Part shown: in pieces, positions 53,745 to 62,487 of the stretch | How positions within the stretch are numbered: the stretch's first letter is position 1 | Layout of the letters: every line of letters begins with the position of its first letter | Assembly: GCF_014651835.1 (NCBI RefSeq) | Contig: NZ_BMXQ01000004.1 | Coordinates: forward strand, 1-64,000 | DNA from: Pigmentiphaga litoralis | Lineage (GTDB): Bacteria; Pseudomonadota; Gammaproteobacteria; Burkholderiales; Burkholderiaceae_B | Length of the DNA: 64,000 nucleotides | Direction: 5' to 3' | Made by a program: the position numbers and the translations under genes | The notes under the pieces: generated by a model | The model's database searches: none | Told to the model about the DNA's origin: nothing | What the model saw: only the letters and a program-made list of their open reading frames with translations

Positions 53745-55970
53745 ATGCAGAATCTATCCAGCCAGCGCCGGGCGGCGCGGCGGATCGGACTGGGAGTGGC
53801 CGGGATGGTCGCCGTGGCGGGTGCCGCCGTGGGAAGTACCGCCATGGCGCAGACCGACGTTTCGCATACCGACGTGGCGCAGACCAAGTTGCCGCATACC
53901 GGCGCGGCACAGAGCACTCCGGACCGCAGGCCGCAGACACTTTCCACCATCACCGTCAACGCCGACGCGCTCGACCCCGATGATGCCCGGCCCGCATCGG
54001 TATCCACGGCCACGCGCACTGCCCTTGATGTCAAAGACGTGCCGCAAAGCATCGATTCGCTCGAAGTCAGCAAATTCAAGGCTTATGGCATCAACGATCT
54101 GAGCATCATGCTGCAAGGCGTGCCGGGCGTCGAAAGTTTCTACGACACGCGCGGCGAAGGCATCATGATCCGCGGTTTTGAAGCGAGCTATGGCGACTTT
54201 TACCGCGACGGTATCCGCGAAAGCGGGCAGGTCCGCCGCAGCACTGCCAACGTCGAGCGCGTGGAAGTGCTGAAGGGGCCGGCCGCCGTGCTGTACGGAC
54301 GGGGCGCAGGCGGCGGCATCATCAACCTGATCAGCCGGCAGGCCAGCTTCGACGCCGTCAGCAGCGTGGGGCTGCGCGCCGGGTCGTGGGAGAACCGCGG
54401 CGCCAGCGTGGACGTGAACCGCGTACTGTCGCCGCACTGGGCGGTTCGATTGAGCGCCGACCGTGAACAGGCGCATGGCTTTCGCGAAGGCATCCGCAAT
54501 CGGAATACCATGGTCTCGCCCAGCGTGGTGTTCGACAATCAGCGCGGCCTGCGCTGGGTCGGTCAGTACACACGGGACGACGTCTGGCGCGTGCCGGACC
54601 GCGGGCCGAGTTATGACAACCTGCCCGCCGGGGTATCGCGGCGCAACGGCTTTGCGCACCCGGGCGATTACATCGAAGATTCGCTGCGGATGTTCCGGTC
54701 CGATCTGTCATGGCAATTTCATCCGGACTGGTCCTTGCGCTGGGTGGCCAGCCATCGCCAGGCGGACCAGGACTTCGACCACTATTTTGCCGGCACGTAT
54801 TGCGACGGATCGCGCCTGACCAGTGCGGGCCAGTCGTGCACCTGGCCTGGCCGCGTGCGCCAGAATTATGCGTGGCAGCAGACGCGTAACGTGACGCAGA
54901 CCCATATCCTGGATCTCACCGGCAAGGCAGTGACAGGGGGCATCAGCCACGACCTGCTGCTCGGCTTTGAAGCGACCCAGGAAGAGCGCAGTCCGCGACT
55001 GTCCAGCGGCGCGTCCAACTCGTTCATCGATCCTTTTGACCCGCCCGGCGCGGCAAGTTGGGTGACCCGGCCGCCGCAAGGCGCGCCCACGCAACACAAC
55101 CAGCACGAAGCCAAGGCGCGCGCTGTGTACGTGCAGGACGTGATCACGATCACGCCGCAATGGAAACTGCTGACCGGCATGCGCTTTGACAGCTACCGGT
55201 TTCACAGCACCAATCGCGTTAACGGCGCACAGCGCGAGCACAGCGGCCAGACGTGGAGCCCACGCGCCGGCCTGGTGTGGCGGCCGCTGGGCGCGCACAG
55301 CGTGTACACGTCGTACAGCAAGAGCTTTGCGCCCTATGGCGGACGCGGCATGCTGAGCGTCTCCACCGCGCCCAATGCCGTGTTCGATGCCCAGCCGGAA
55401 TATTCGCGCCAGTACGAAGCGGGAGTGAAGAGCGATTGGCTGGACGGACGGGTGTCGACCCAGTTCGCGATCTACGACCTGCGCCGCTACAACGTCAGGT
55501 ACCAGCCCGACGCCACCAACGACCCGTACACCTTTGCGGTACGGGGTTCGGACGGGTCGCGCGGCATGGAATTCAGTGCGTCCGGACGCGTGGCAGCGGA
55601 CTGGTATCTGCGCAGCGGTGTGGGTCTGCAGCGCAGTACGGTGCGAGAAGACCGCCTGACGCCGGCCAATGCCGGACGGCATCTTGCCAACACGGGCAGC
55701 GTCAACGGCAGCCTGTTTGCGCGCTACGTGCCCGCGCCGGCCTGGTATGTGGAAGCAGGAACGACCTTTGTGGGCAGGCAATGGGTGAACCTGGCGAACA
55801 CCAGCCGCATGCCGGGCTATGTGCGGGTGGACGCCTCAATCGGATGGCGCCCCATGCCGTGGACGGTCACGCTGGCCATGACCAACCTGCTGGACAAGCG
55901 CTATTGGCGGTCCAACAGCATGCCGGGTGCACCCCGCGGTGTGTTGCTGAGCGCGTCGTATCTGTTCTGA
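53745..55970 (+). CDS. TonB-dependent siderophore receptor
   Basis: 741 residues. Signal peptide with a hydrophobic core GLGVAGMVAVAGAAVGS; plug domain with TALDVKDVPQSIDSLEVS, MIRGFEASYGDFYRDGIRE and VLKGPAAVLYGRGAGGGIIN; then the beta barrel ending in aromatic Phe (SASYLF). These fit the FhuA/FpvA-type siderophore receptor family. A 10-residue degenerate repeat (QTDVSHTDVA / QTKLPHTGAA) lies after the signal peptide. The start follows gggaggggatc. A Fur-box-like site upstream suggests iron control. The ligand is unknown; import of the neighbouring cluster's substrate is less likely but not excluded. Confidence 0.92.
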   Translation: MQNLSSQRRAARRIGLGVAGMVAVAGAAVGSTAMAQTDVSHTDVAQTKLPHTGAAQSTPDRRPQTLSTITVNADALDPDDARPASVSTATRTALDVKDVPQSIDSLEVSKFKAYGINDLSIMLQGVPGVESFYDTRGEGIMIRGFEASYGDFYRDGIRESGQVRRSTANVERVEVLKGPAAVLYGRGAGGGIINLISRQASFDAVSSVGLRAGSWENRGASVDVNRVLSPHWAVRLSADREQAHGFREGIRNRNTMVSPSVVFDNQRGLRWVGQYTRDDVWRVPDRGPSYDNLPAGVSRRNGFAHPGDYIEDSLRMFRSDLSWQFHPDWSLRWVASHRQADQDFDHYFAGTYCDGSRLTSAGQSCTWPGRVRQNYAWQQTRNVTQTHILDLTGKAVTGGISHDLLLGFEATQEERSPRLSSGASNSFIDPFDPPGAASWVTRPPQGAPTQHNQHEAKARAVYVQDVITITPQWKLLTGMRFDSYRFHSTNRVNGAQREHSGQTWSPRAGLVWRPLGAHSVYTSYSKSFAPYGGRGMLSVSTAPNAVFDAQPEYSRQYEAGVKSDWLDGRVSTQFAIYDLRRYNVRYQPDATNDPYTFAVRGSDGSRGMEFSASGRVAADWYLRSGVGLQRSTVREDRLTPANAGRHLANTGSVNGSLFARYVPAPAWYVEAGTTFVGRQWVNLANTSRMPGYVRVDASIGWRPMPWTVTLAMTNLLDKRYWRSNSMPGAPRGVLLSASYLF

Positions 55971-55995
55971 CATCACCGCTGTTCTGACATCACCG
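55962..55995. repeat. Perfect 17-bp tandem duplication across the receptor stop
   Basis: Two exact copies of ctgttctgacatcaccg lie side by side. The first includes the codons for the last Leu-Phe and the TGA of the TonB receptor. It looks like a recent in-place duplication. Confidence 0.95.
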
Positions 55996-56026
55996 GCGAG
56001 TGCGGCGCCGCGATCTGGCGGACCTC

Positions 56027-56860
56027 TCACTCCGGCAACCGCGCCACCTTCCGCAATTCCTCGGCTGTCGCCGTCCCGAACCCGAAGAACTCCAGATAGG
56101 CCGGAATCTGTTCAAACAGCATGTCCGTGCCCACCTGGATTCCGCAGCCTTTGGCCTGCGCGGCCTTCAGCAGTGGCGTCATGGTTTCCTTCATGACGAC
56201 CTCGCCCACGAACGTGCGAGGATCGATCCGCGAGATGTCGAAGGGCAGGGGGTCATCGGCTCGCATGCCGAGCGGGCTGGCGTTGACGATCAGGTCGAAG
56301 CCGGCCGGATCGTTCGATCCGGTCTCGATGGCCAGTTCCGGATAGTGCTCGGCCAGCCGCAAGGCCAGGGCGTGGGACGACGCATCCGACACGTCGTACA
56401 GCGCCAGTTCCGCCACCCCGGCCGCCGCCAGCGACGCCGCAATGGCGCAGCCGACGCCGCCATTGCCCGACACCAGCGCGCGCGCCCCGGTCAAGGCGAC
56501 GCCTTTGCGCTGCACGCCGCGCACGAAGCCCGCGCCGTCGAACATGTCGCCGAGCAGCGACCCATCGGGCCGTCGCAGCACGGCGTTGCAGGCGCCGGCC
56601 ACGCGGGCCGTGGTGGTCACGTCGTCGACCAGATCCAGGGTGGTGATCTTGTGCGGCATGGTGATCAGCGCGCCCGCCAGATTGGTCAGCGTGAACAGCT
56701 GGCACAAGGTGGCGGGATAGTCCTGAACGCGGACGCCCATGGGCACGACCACGGCGTCGATGCCCCGGCTGTCGAACCAGGGGTTGTAGATCATCGGCGC
56801 CCGAAAACTGTCGGTGGGATAGCCGATGTGGGCAATGAGCCGGGTGGTGCCTGTGATCAT
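56027..56860 (-). CDS. Shikimate dehydrogenase-like protein (AroE paralogue)
   Basis: 277 residues from MITGTTRLIAHIGYPTDSFR. The substrate-binding Lys is in LITMPHKITTLDLVD, the Asp in GDMFDGAGFVRG, and the nucleotide motif is VSGNGGVGCAIAASLAAAG. It is AroE-like, oxidising or reducing shikimate/quinate-type hydroxyacids. It is downstream of an MHS-family transporter and not in an aromatic synthesis operon, so it is probably a catabolic or accessory paralogue of the housekeeping aroE. Confidence 0.85.
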   Translation of the reverse strand: MITGTTRLIAHIGYPTDSFRAPMIYNPWFDSRGIDAVVVPMGVRVQDYPATLCQLFTLTNLAGALITMPHKITTLDLVDDVTTTARVAGACNAVLRRPDGSLLGDMFDGAGFVRGVQRKGVALTGARALVSGNGGVGCAIAASLAAAGVAELALYDVSDASSHALALRLAEHYPELAIETGSNDPAGFDLIVNASPLGMRADDPLPFDISRIDPRTFVGEVVMKETMTPLLKAAQAKGCGIQVGTDMLFEQIPAYLEFFGFGTATAEELRKVARLPE

Positions 56861-56876
56861 GACGGGGCCCAGGCGA

Positions 56877-58310
56877 TCAACGCGCGGCGGATGCAGGGGA
56901 TGCAGCGGATGAGGAACCCGCATCTCCGTTCGCCATCGTCTGCGCCCGCAGCCGCAGGTACTCCGCCTTGTCCACCGGTCGGGCAAGGGGGTCACCCAGG
57001 TCGTCCATGCGAACGCGGTAGGTCTCGCGGGCCGTCCATGCCGACAGCGCCGCAATGCCGCAGATGCTTAGGGTGATCATGCCGATCGTGAACGGAATAT
57101 TGTTCGATCCAGGTGGCGCGACGCTCACGAACAGGGCAGGCAGCAGGGCGGTGAACGCCGTGCCGACGTTCTGTGAAATGGCCATGCCGGACACGCGGGT
57201 GCGCGCCGGGAACATCTCGGGATAGAAGCTTGGAAACACGGCGTTGTAGCCCTGGTAGACCACGCCCCACATCAGCAGCGACAGCACAATGGCCAGCGGC
57301 ACGTTGTGGATGCTGATGGCGTACAGGTAGCCGAACGACAGCAGCCCCGAGGCCAGCGCGCCAACGATGATGGGTGGGCGGCGGCCGATCCGGTCCGACA
57401 GGTTGCCCACGAACGGGATCACCAGCACGGCCAGGATGTTGCCCACGACCGGGATCCACAGGTACACATCCTTGGCGAAACCGATGCCGTAGCCCGGCTG
57501 CACGGCATACGCCGCGCCGAAGACCGTGGCCACCACCGGAATCACGTTCATGAGCGAGCACAGCATCACGCGGATCATGTCGCGCCAGCTGTCGGTCACG
57601 GCCTGGATCACCGGCGCCTTGGGCACCAGCCCCTTGGCATCGACTTCCTTGAACACGGGCGTTTCGTGCACCTGACGGCGGATGATGTAGCCCGCCACGA
57701 TCACCAGGAAGCTCATGATGAACGGCACGCGCCAGCCCCACGACAGGAAGGCGTCGGGCGACATGTAGTGCGCCAGCGGCAGGAACACGGCGGCAGCAAG
57801 CACCTGGCCGGCCTGCACGCCCTGCAGCGTGAAGCTGGAATAAAAGCCGCGGCGACCGAACGGCGAGTGTTCAAGGATCATGGAACTGGCGCTGGAAATT
57901 TCACCGGCCACCGCAAAGCCCTGGATCAGGCGCAGTGCCACGAGCATGGCGGGCGCCCACAGCCCGATCTGGTCGTAGGTGGGCAGCAGGCCCACGGCCA
58001 CGGTCGAAAATCCCATCAGGAACATGCACAGGATCAGCACGCGTTTGCGGCCGTGCGTGTCGCCCCAGTGACCCAGAATGACGGCGCCGATGGGGCGCGC
58101 GATGTAGCCGACGCCATAGGTGGCGAGCGATGCAATGATGGCGACCTTGGGGTCGGTCTTGGGAAAAAAGATCTGCGGGAAGATCAGCGCCGCAGCCGTC
58201 GCGTAGATGAAGAAATCGTAGTACTCGAGGGCCGAGCCGATCCAGCCGCTGGCAGTCGCCTTGCGGGTCTGGCGCGAAGCCTTGGGGGGATCGGAAGCGT
58301 GGGTGTTCAT
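56877..58310 (-). CDS. MHS-family MFS transporter
   Basis: 477 residues with 12 predicted membrane helices. The MHS signatures are SALEYYDFFIYATAAALIFP, RPIGAVILGHWGDTHGRKR and LIQGFAVAGEISSASSMI. Family members bring in shikimate, proline, alpha-ketoglutarate or similar acids with protons. The start follows caggagacaccc. It precedes the AroE-like gene by 16 bases, so a shikimate- or quinate-like substrate is a reasonable guess. Confidence 0.9.
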   Translation of the reverse strand: MNTHASDPPKASRQTRKATASGWIGSALEYYDFFIYATAAALIFPQIFFPKTDPKVAIIASLATYGVGYIARPIGAVILGHWGDTHGRKRVLILCMFLMGFSTVAVGLLPTYDQIGLWAPAMLVALRLIQGFAVAGEISSASSMILEHSPFGRRGFYSSFTLQGVQAGQVLAAAVFLPLAHYMSPDAFLSWGWRVPFIMSFLVIVAGYIIRRQVHETPVFKEVDAKGLVPKAPVIQAVTDSWRDMIRVMLCSLMNVIPVVATVFGAAYAVQPGYGIGFAKDVYLWIPVVGNILAVLVIPFVGNLSDRIGRRPPIIVGALASGLLSFGYLYAISIHNVPLAIVLSLLMWGVVYQGYNAVFPSFYPEMFPARTRVSGMAISQNVGTAFTALLPALFVSVAPPGSNNIPFTIGMITLSICGIAALSAWTARETYRVRMDDLGDPLARPVDKAEYLRLRAQTMANGDAGSSSAASPASAAR

Positions 58311-58493
58311 GGGTGTCTCCTGGGAGCCCGTATCGGGTCGTTCACGGCCATCTGCGGCCGTTTGGCGGGGTGGACGCAATCTACAGAGAGGCCCCCACCC
58401 GAACAACGCGCGGGGCGTGGTTCGGCAATTCACGATCCGTGAACCCAAAGACAAGACGAATGCGGCGACGCCAACGCGCTTTGCGCACGGGCA

Positions 58494-58523
58494 TAAAAAA
58501 AGCCCCCTTGCAGGAGGCTTTTG
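58494..58523 (-). terminator. Intrinsic terminator after ilvA
   Basis: On the minus strand agcctcctgcaagggggct forms a hairpin (with one mismatch) followed by a run of T. It lies 18 bases after the ilvA stop. Confidence 0.75.
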
Positions 58524-58540
58524 TCAGACCGTGAAGCGGA

Positions 58541-60052
58541 TCATCTCAGGAACAGCGCGTAGGCCGGATTCCTGGACTCGTCCCAGTAGCGATAGCCCAG
58601 GTCTTTCAGGAAATCGGCAAAGGCGTTCTGATCCGACGGCGGCACTTGCAGGCCCACCAGGATGCGGCCGTAGTCGGCGCCCTGGTTCCGGTAGTTGAAC
58701 AGGCTGATATTCCAGGTAGGCGACATCGAGCTCAGAAAGCGCATCAACGCGCCGGGGCGCTCCGGAAATTCGAAGCGGTACAGCAGTTCGTTGTCGGCTG
58801 TCGGCGCCGCGCCGCCCACCATGTGGCGCAGGTGGGTCTTGGCCAGTTCGTCGTGCGACAGATCCAGCGCGGTAAAGCCGTTGCGGCGGAAGTTGGCCGC
58901 GATCTTGGCGGATTCGCCATGCGCCGAAATCTGCAGGCCCACGAACACGTGCGCCTTGGCCGACGTGCCCATGCGGTAGTTGAATTCGGTCACGCTGCGG
59001 CCGCCGACCAGTTCGCAGAAGCGGCGGAAGCTGCCGCGTTCTTCGGGCATGGTGACCGCAAACACGGCTTCGCGCGCTTCGCCCACTTCGGCCCGCTCGG
59101 CCACGAAGCGCAGGCGGTCGAAGTTCATGTTGGCGCCGCAGGCAATCGCGGCCACCGTCTTGTTCTTCCACTTGTTGGCGGCCAGGTACTGCTTGGCGCC
59201 GGCCACGGCCATGGCGCCCGACGGTTCCAGCACGCTGCGGGTTTCCTGGAAGACATCCTTGATGGCCGCGCAGATCGCGTCGCTATCCACCACCACAAAA
59301 TCATCCACGTACTTGCGCGCCAGGCGGAAGGTTTCTTCACCCACCAGCTTGACGGCGGTGCCATCGGCAAACAGGCCGACGTCGGGCAGGGTGACCCGGC
59401 GGCCCTTGCGCACGCTCTGCATCATGGCGTCGGATTCTTCGGTCTGCACGCCAATGATCTTGATCTCGGGCCTGAGCGCTTTTACGTACGCCGCCACACC
59501 CGAAATCAGCCCACCACCGCCGATCGCCACAAAGATCGCGTCCAGCGGGCCAGGGTGCTGGCGCAGGATTTCCATGCCGATGGTTCCCTGGCCGGCGATC
59601 ACGTCGGGGTCGTCGAACGGATGCACGAAGGTCAGCTTCTGCTTGGCTTCCAGTTCCTTGGCGTGGTGATAGGCGTCGGTGAAGCTTTCGCCGAACAGCA
59701 CCACTTCGGCATCGCGGGCGCGCACGGCGTCCACTTTCACCTGCGGGGTGGTCACGGGCATGACGATCACGGCGCGACAGCCCAGGCGCTGCGCCGACAG
59801 GGCCACGCCCTGGGCATGGTTGCCGGCGGATGCGGCAATGACGCCCCGCGCCAGCGCCTTGGGCGGCAGGTTCGCCATCTTGTTGTAGGCGCCGCGCAGC
59901 TTGAAGCTGAACACCGATTGCGTGTCTTCCCGCTTGAGCAGCACCGTGTTGCCAATGCGCGCCGACAGCTGCGGGGCAGGGTCGAGGGCGGTTTCGACGG
60001 CAACGTCATAGACCTTGGCGGTCAGGATGCGCTTGAGGTAGTCGGTGGACAT
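58541..60052 (-). CDS. ilvA: Threonine dehydratase (deaminase), biosynthetic
   Basis: 503 residues. PLP Lys is in VFSFKLRGAYNKM, and the phosphate loop is AIGGGGLISGVAAYVKAL. Two C-terminal ACT-like regulatory domains end around RYWDESRNPAYALFL, which fits the long isoleucine-feedback form. It makes 2-oxobutanoate for isoleucine synthesis. Started at MSTDYLKRILTAKVY, with the open frame continuing upstream. It is divergent from the Bug gene. Confidence 0.94.
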   Translation of the reverse strand: MSTDYLKRILTAKVYDVAVETALDPAPQLSARIGNTVLLKREDTQSVFSFKLRGAYNKMANLPPKALARGVIAASAGNHAQGVALSAQRLGCRAVIVMPVTTPQVKVDAVRARDAEVVLFGESFTDAYHHAKELEAKQKLTFVHPFDDPDVIAGQGTIGMEILRQHPGPLDAIFVAIGGGGLISGVAAYVKALRPEIKIIGVQTEESDAMMQSVRKGRRVTLPDVGLFADGTAVKLVGEETFRLARKYVDDFVVVDSDAICAAIKDVFQETRSVLEPSGAMAVAGAKQYLAANKWKNKTVAAIACGANMNFDRLRFVAERAEVGEAREAVFAVTMPEERGSFRRFCELVGGRSVTEFNYRMGTSAKAHVFVGLQISAHGESAKIAANFRRNGFTALDLSHDELAKTHLRHMVGGAAPTADNELLYRFEFPERPGALMRFLSSMSPTWNISLFNYRNQGADYGRILVGLQVPPSDQNAFADFLKDLGYRYWDESRNPAYALFLR

Positions 60053-60275
60053 GGCGGTGGATGCGTAAGCGGTTGGCGAAGCCAAATAGTGTGACACATC
60101 TGTACACGCAGGAAAAAATCGTGAGCAGGCATGGGGTCAGACCCTGCGCCGAAGGGGCGCGCCTGCAACCTGCGATATGCTCTGCCGGGCGATTCGCTGC
60201 GCGAGCAGACCGGACACGATCCACGCGCCACCGCATTCGCATCACACAAAAACGACAGCACGACACGGAGCACGC

Positions 60276-61292
60276 ATGCCTTATCCCTTCACGACGGGCC
60301 AGACCGGCCGTCTGCCCCGATTCACGACCCTGGTCGCCGCCGTGGCCGGCGTCGCGGCCTTTGCCGCGGCCCTGCCGTCCTACGCGCAAAGCGACTATCC
60401 CAGCAAGCCAATCCGGCTGATCGTGCCGTATGCGGCCGGCGGCTTTGCCGACACCCGCGCGCGCCTGATCAGCGAGCAACTGGGCAAGGCGCTGGGCCAG
60501 ACGGTGGTGGTCGAGAACAAGGCCGGCGCCGGTGGCGTGATCGGCACCGACGCCATCGCCAAGGCCGCGCCCGACGGCTACGTGATCGGCATGGGCAATC
60601 TGGCTCCGCTGTCGGTCAACCCCACGTTGATGAAGAATCTGCCCTATCAGCCGCTCAAAGACCTGGCGCCCGTGGTGCTGATCGAAACCGGTCCGCTGAT
60701 CCTGAGCGTGGGCAATTCCGTTCCGGCCAGGTCGGTGCAGGAACTGATCGCCATGGCAAAAAAGCAGCCGGGCAAACTGGCGTTCGGTTCGTCGGGTGTG
60801 GGCGGTGCTCACCACCTGTCGGGCGAAATGTTCAAGATGCAGGCCAGGATCGACATCGTCCACGTGCCCTACAAGGGCGGCAACCTGGCCGCGACCGATC
60901 TGCTGGCGGGCCATATCCCCATGATGTTCGAGATGGGCTATGCGGCATTGCCGTCAATCAAGGCAAACAAGATCCGGCCGCTGGCCGTCACGTCGACCAA
61001 GCGCCTGGCCGTGCTGCCCGACGTACCCACCCTGGCCGAATCGGGACTGACCGGGTTCGAGTCCTATAACTGGCAGGGCATCGTGGCGCCGGCCGGCACC
61101 CCGCCGGCGATCCTTAAGCGGCTGAATGTCGAAATCAACAAGCTGCTCGACGCCGGTCCGCTCAAGACGGCCATCGTTGATTCGGGCAGCCAGGTCGGTG
61201 GCGGCACCCCACAGACCTTCGGCGCCTTCATCGCGAGCGAATCGGCCAAGTGGTCGGCGCTCGTCAAAGAAGCCGACATCCGGATGGAGTGA
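60276..61292 (+). CDS. Bug/TctC-family periplasmic binding protein (2)
   Basis: 338 residues from MPYPFTTGQTG after acggagcacgc. Signal peptide cut after SYAQ. Blocks IRLIVPYAAGGFADTRARLI, ENKAGAGGVIGTDAIAKAAP and IVHVPYKGGNLAATDLLAGH are typical. It is an orphan, without tctA/tctB membrane genes. The ligand cannot be told from sequence. Confidence 0.9.
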   Translation: MPYPFTTGQTGRLPRFTTLVAAVAGVAAFAAALPSYAQSDYPSKPIRLIVPYAAGGFADTRARLISEQLGKALGQTVVVENKAGAGGVIGTDAIAKAAPDGYVIGMGNLAPLSVNPTLMKNLPYQPLKDLAPVVLIETGPLILSVGNSVPARSVQELIAMAKKQPGKLAFGSSGVGGAHHLSGEMFKMQARIDIVHVPYKGGNLAATDLLAGHIPMMFEMGYAALPSIKANKIRPLAVTSTKRLAVLPDVPTLAESGLTGFESYNWQGIVAPAGTPPAILKRLNVEINKLLDAGPLKTAIVDSGSQVGGGTPQTFGAFIASESAKWSALVKEADIRME

Positions 61293-61348
61293 GCGGGCCG
61301 GGTGCGGTCGCCGCAGCATGGCGATCGCACCTCTTCCGACACCGCGAC

Positions 61349-61918
61349 ATGGAAGCCTGGATCCAATCCTCCGTCACCTGGCTGCTGACCACGCTGGCGT
61401 TGCCCGAGGTCGGGCTGTCGGCGATTTTTGTCGTCAGCCTGATCTCGGCGACGCTGTTGCCGCTGGGTTCCGAGCCGGCGGTGTTCGGATATGTGAAAAT
61501 ATCGCCTGACATGTTCTGGTACGCGGTCGGCACCGCCACCCTGGGTAACACGGTGGGGGGCATGATCAGCTACTGGATGGGCCGCGCCGCCAAGAACGGC
61601 GTGGACCGCCTGCGGCACCGCCACGAAGCGCATCGCCTGGCCGAAGGGCACCATGGACCGCCGCGGCCGATCAATCACCATCACGGCGATCACGGGCAGC
61701 ACGGCCGCTGGCATGCGCACGCACGGCGCTGGCTGGACCGCTGGGGTCCCAAGACGCTGTTGCTGTCCTGGGTGCCGCTGGTGGGCGATCCGCTGTGCGC
61801 GGTGGCGGGCTGGCTCAAGCTCGATTTCTGGCCTAGCGTGCTGTACATGGCGATCGGCAAGCTGGCCCGCTACATCACCATGACCGCAGCGTTGCTGTGG
61901 ATGTTTTCGCCGAACTGA
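61349..61918 (+). CDS. YqaA-type (VTT/DedA-related) membrane protein with His-rich loop
   Basis: 189 residues with about four membrane helices. The family motifs are FVVSLISATLLPLGSEPAVF and GTATLGNTVGGMISYWMGR, and VPLVGDPLCAVAGWLKLDFW. Twelve His lie between residues 90 and 124 in the loop after the second helix pair, not a family feature. Members of this group are flippase-related proteins of incompletely known role. The His loop may bind metal. The start at MEAWIQ avoids a long frame upstream overlapping the Bug gene. Confidence 0.82.
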   Translation: MEAWIQSSVTWLLTTLALPEVGLSAIFVVSLISATLLPLGSEPAVFGYVKISPDMFWYAVGTATLGNTVGGMISYWMGRAAKNGVDRLRHRHEAHRLAEGHHGPPRPINHHHGDHGQHGRWHAHARRWLDRWGPKTLLLSWVPLVGDPLCAVAGWLKLDFWPSVLYMAIGKLARYITMTAALLWMFSPN

Positions 61919-61983
61919 CCGCCCGGGGGTGACCTCCGGGCGACAATCCGCTCCGGCCTCCCTTTTTGTATGCGATCCGTTCC

Positions 61984-62340
61984 ATGACCTCGACCACGCT
62001 CTACGGCCTGCCCAACTGCGATTCCTGCCGGAAGGCGCGCCAGTGGCTGACCGCCCAGGGCATCGCGCATGACTTTGTCGATTACCGCCAGGCGCCGCTG
62101 CCGGCCACCACCCTGCAGGACTGGTCGGCCCAGGTCGGCGGGTGGAAAACGCTGGTCAACCGGTCGTCCACCACTTGGCGCAACCTGCCGGATCCGGTCA
62201 AGAATCCCCAGAGCGATGACGAATGGCTGGCCCTGATCGCGGCGCAGCCGACCCTTGTCAAGCGGCCGGTGTTGCTGACGCCCGACGGCGTCGTCAGTGT
62301 CGGATTCTCCGAAAAAAGCTATAACGCACGGTTCGGCTGA
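61984..62340 (+). CDS. ArsC/Spx-family reductase (YffB-like)
   Basis: 118 residues from MTSTTLYGLPNCDSCRKARQ. The thioredoxin-like CxxC (NCDSC) is present, unlike the single-Cys arsenate reductases. The later KNPQSDDEWLALIAAQPTLV and KRPVLLTPDGVVSVGFSEKS fit YffB. It is named for ArsC but arsenate reduction is not established for this group; it could be a glutathione-dependent thiol enzyme. Confidence 0.85.
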   Translation: MTSTTLYGLPNCDSCRKARQWLTAQGIAHDFVDYRQAPLPATTLQDWSAQVGGWKTLVNRSSTTWRNLPDPVKNPQSDDEWLALIAAQPTLVKRPVLLTPDGVVSVGFSEKSYNARFG

Positions 62341-62487
62341 CGTTTTCCTGCCTGCGTCGCCCAGTGTTTTCTGCCCGGCCACTGCCCCGCGGATGACTCG
62401 CTTTTGCCCGTCCTGTCGGGCTCGCCCCACCTTGCACACCGGGCCGTCGGCTAGAATGACGGCCCAAGGGAAGAAGTTTTACCCATC

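Noticed and set aside
60053-60275. gtgacacatctgtacac in the ilvA-Bug spacer as an operator
   Set aside because: The arms match only over four bases and no regulator gene is adjacent.
62341-62487. Promoter TTGCAC...TAGAAT before the FAD-linked oxidoreductase
   Set aside because: The two boxes are only 14 bases apart, too short for sigma-70 use.
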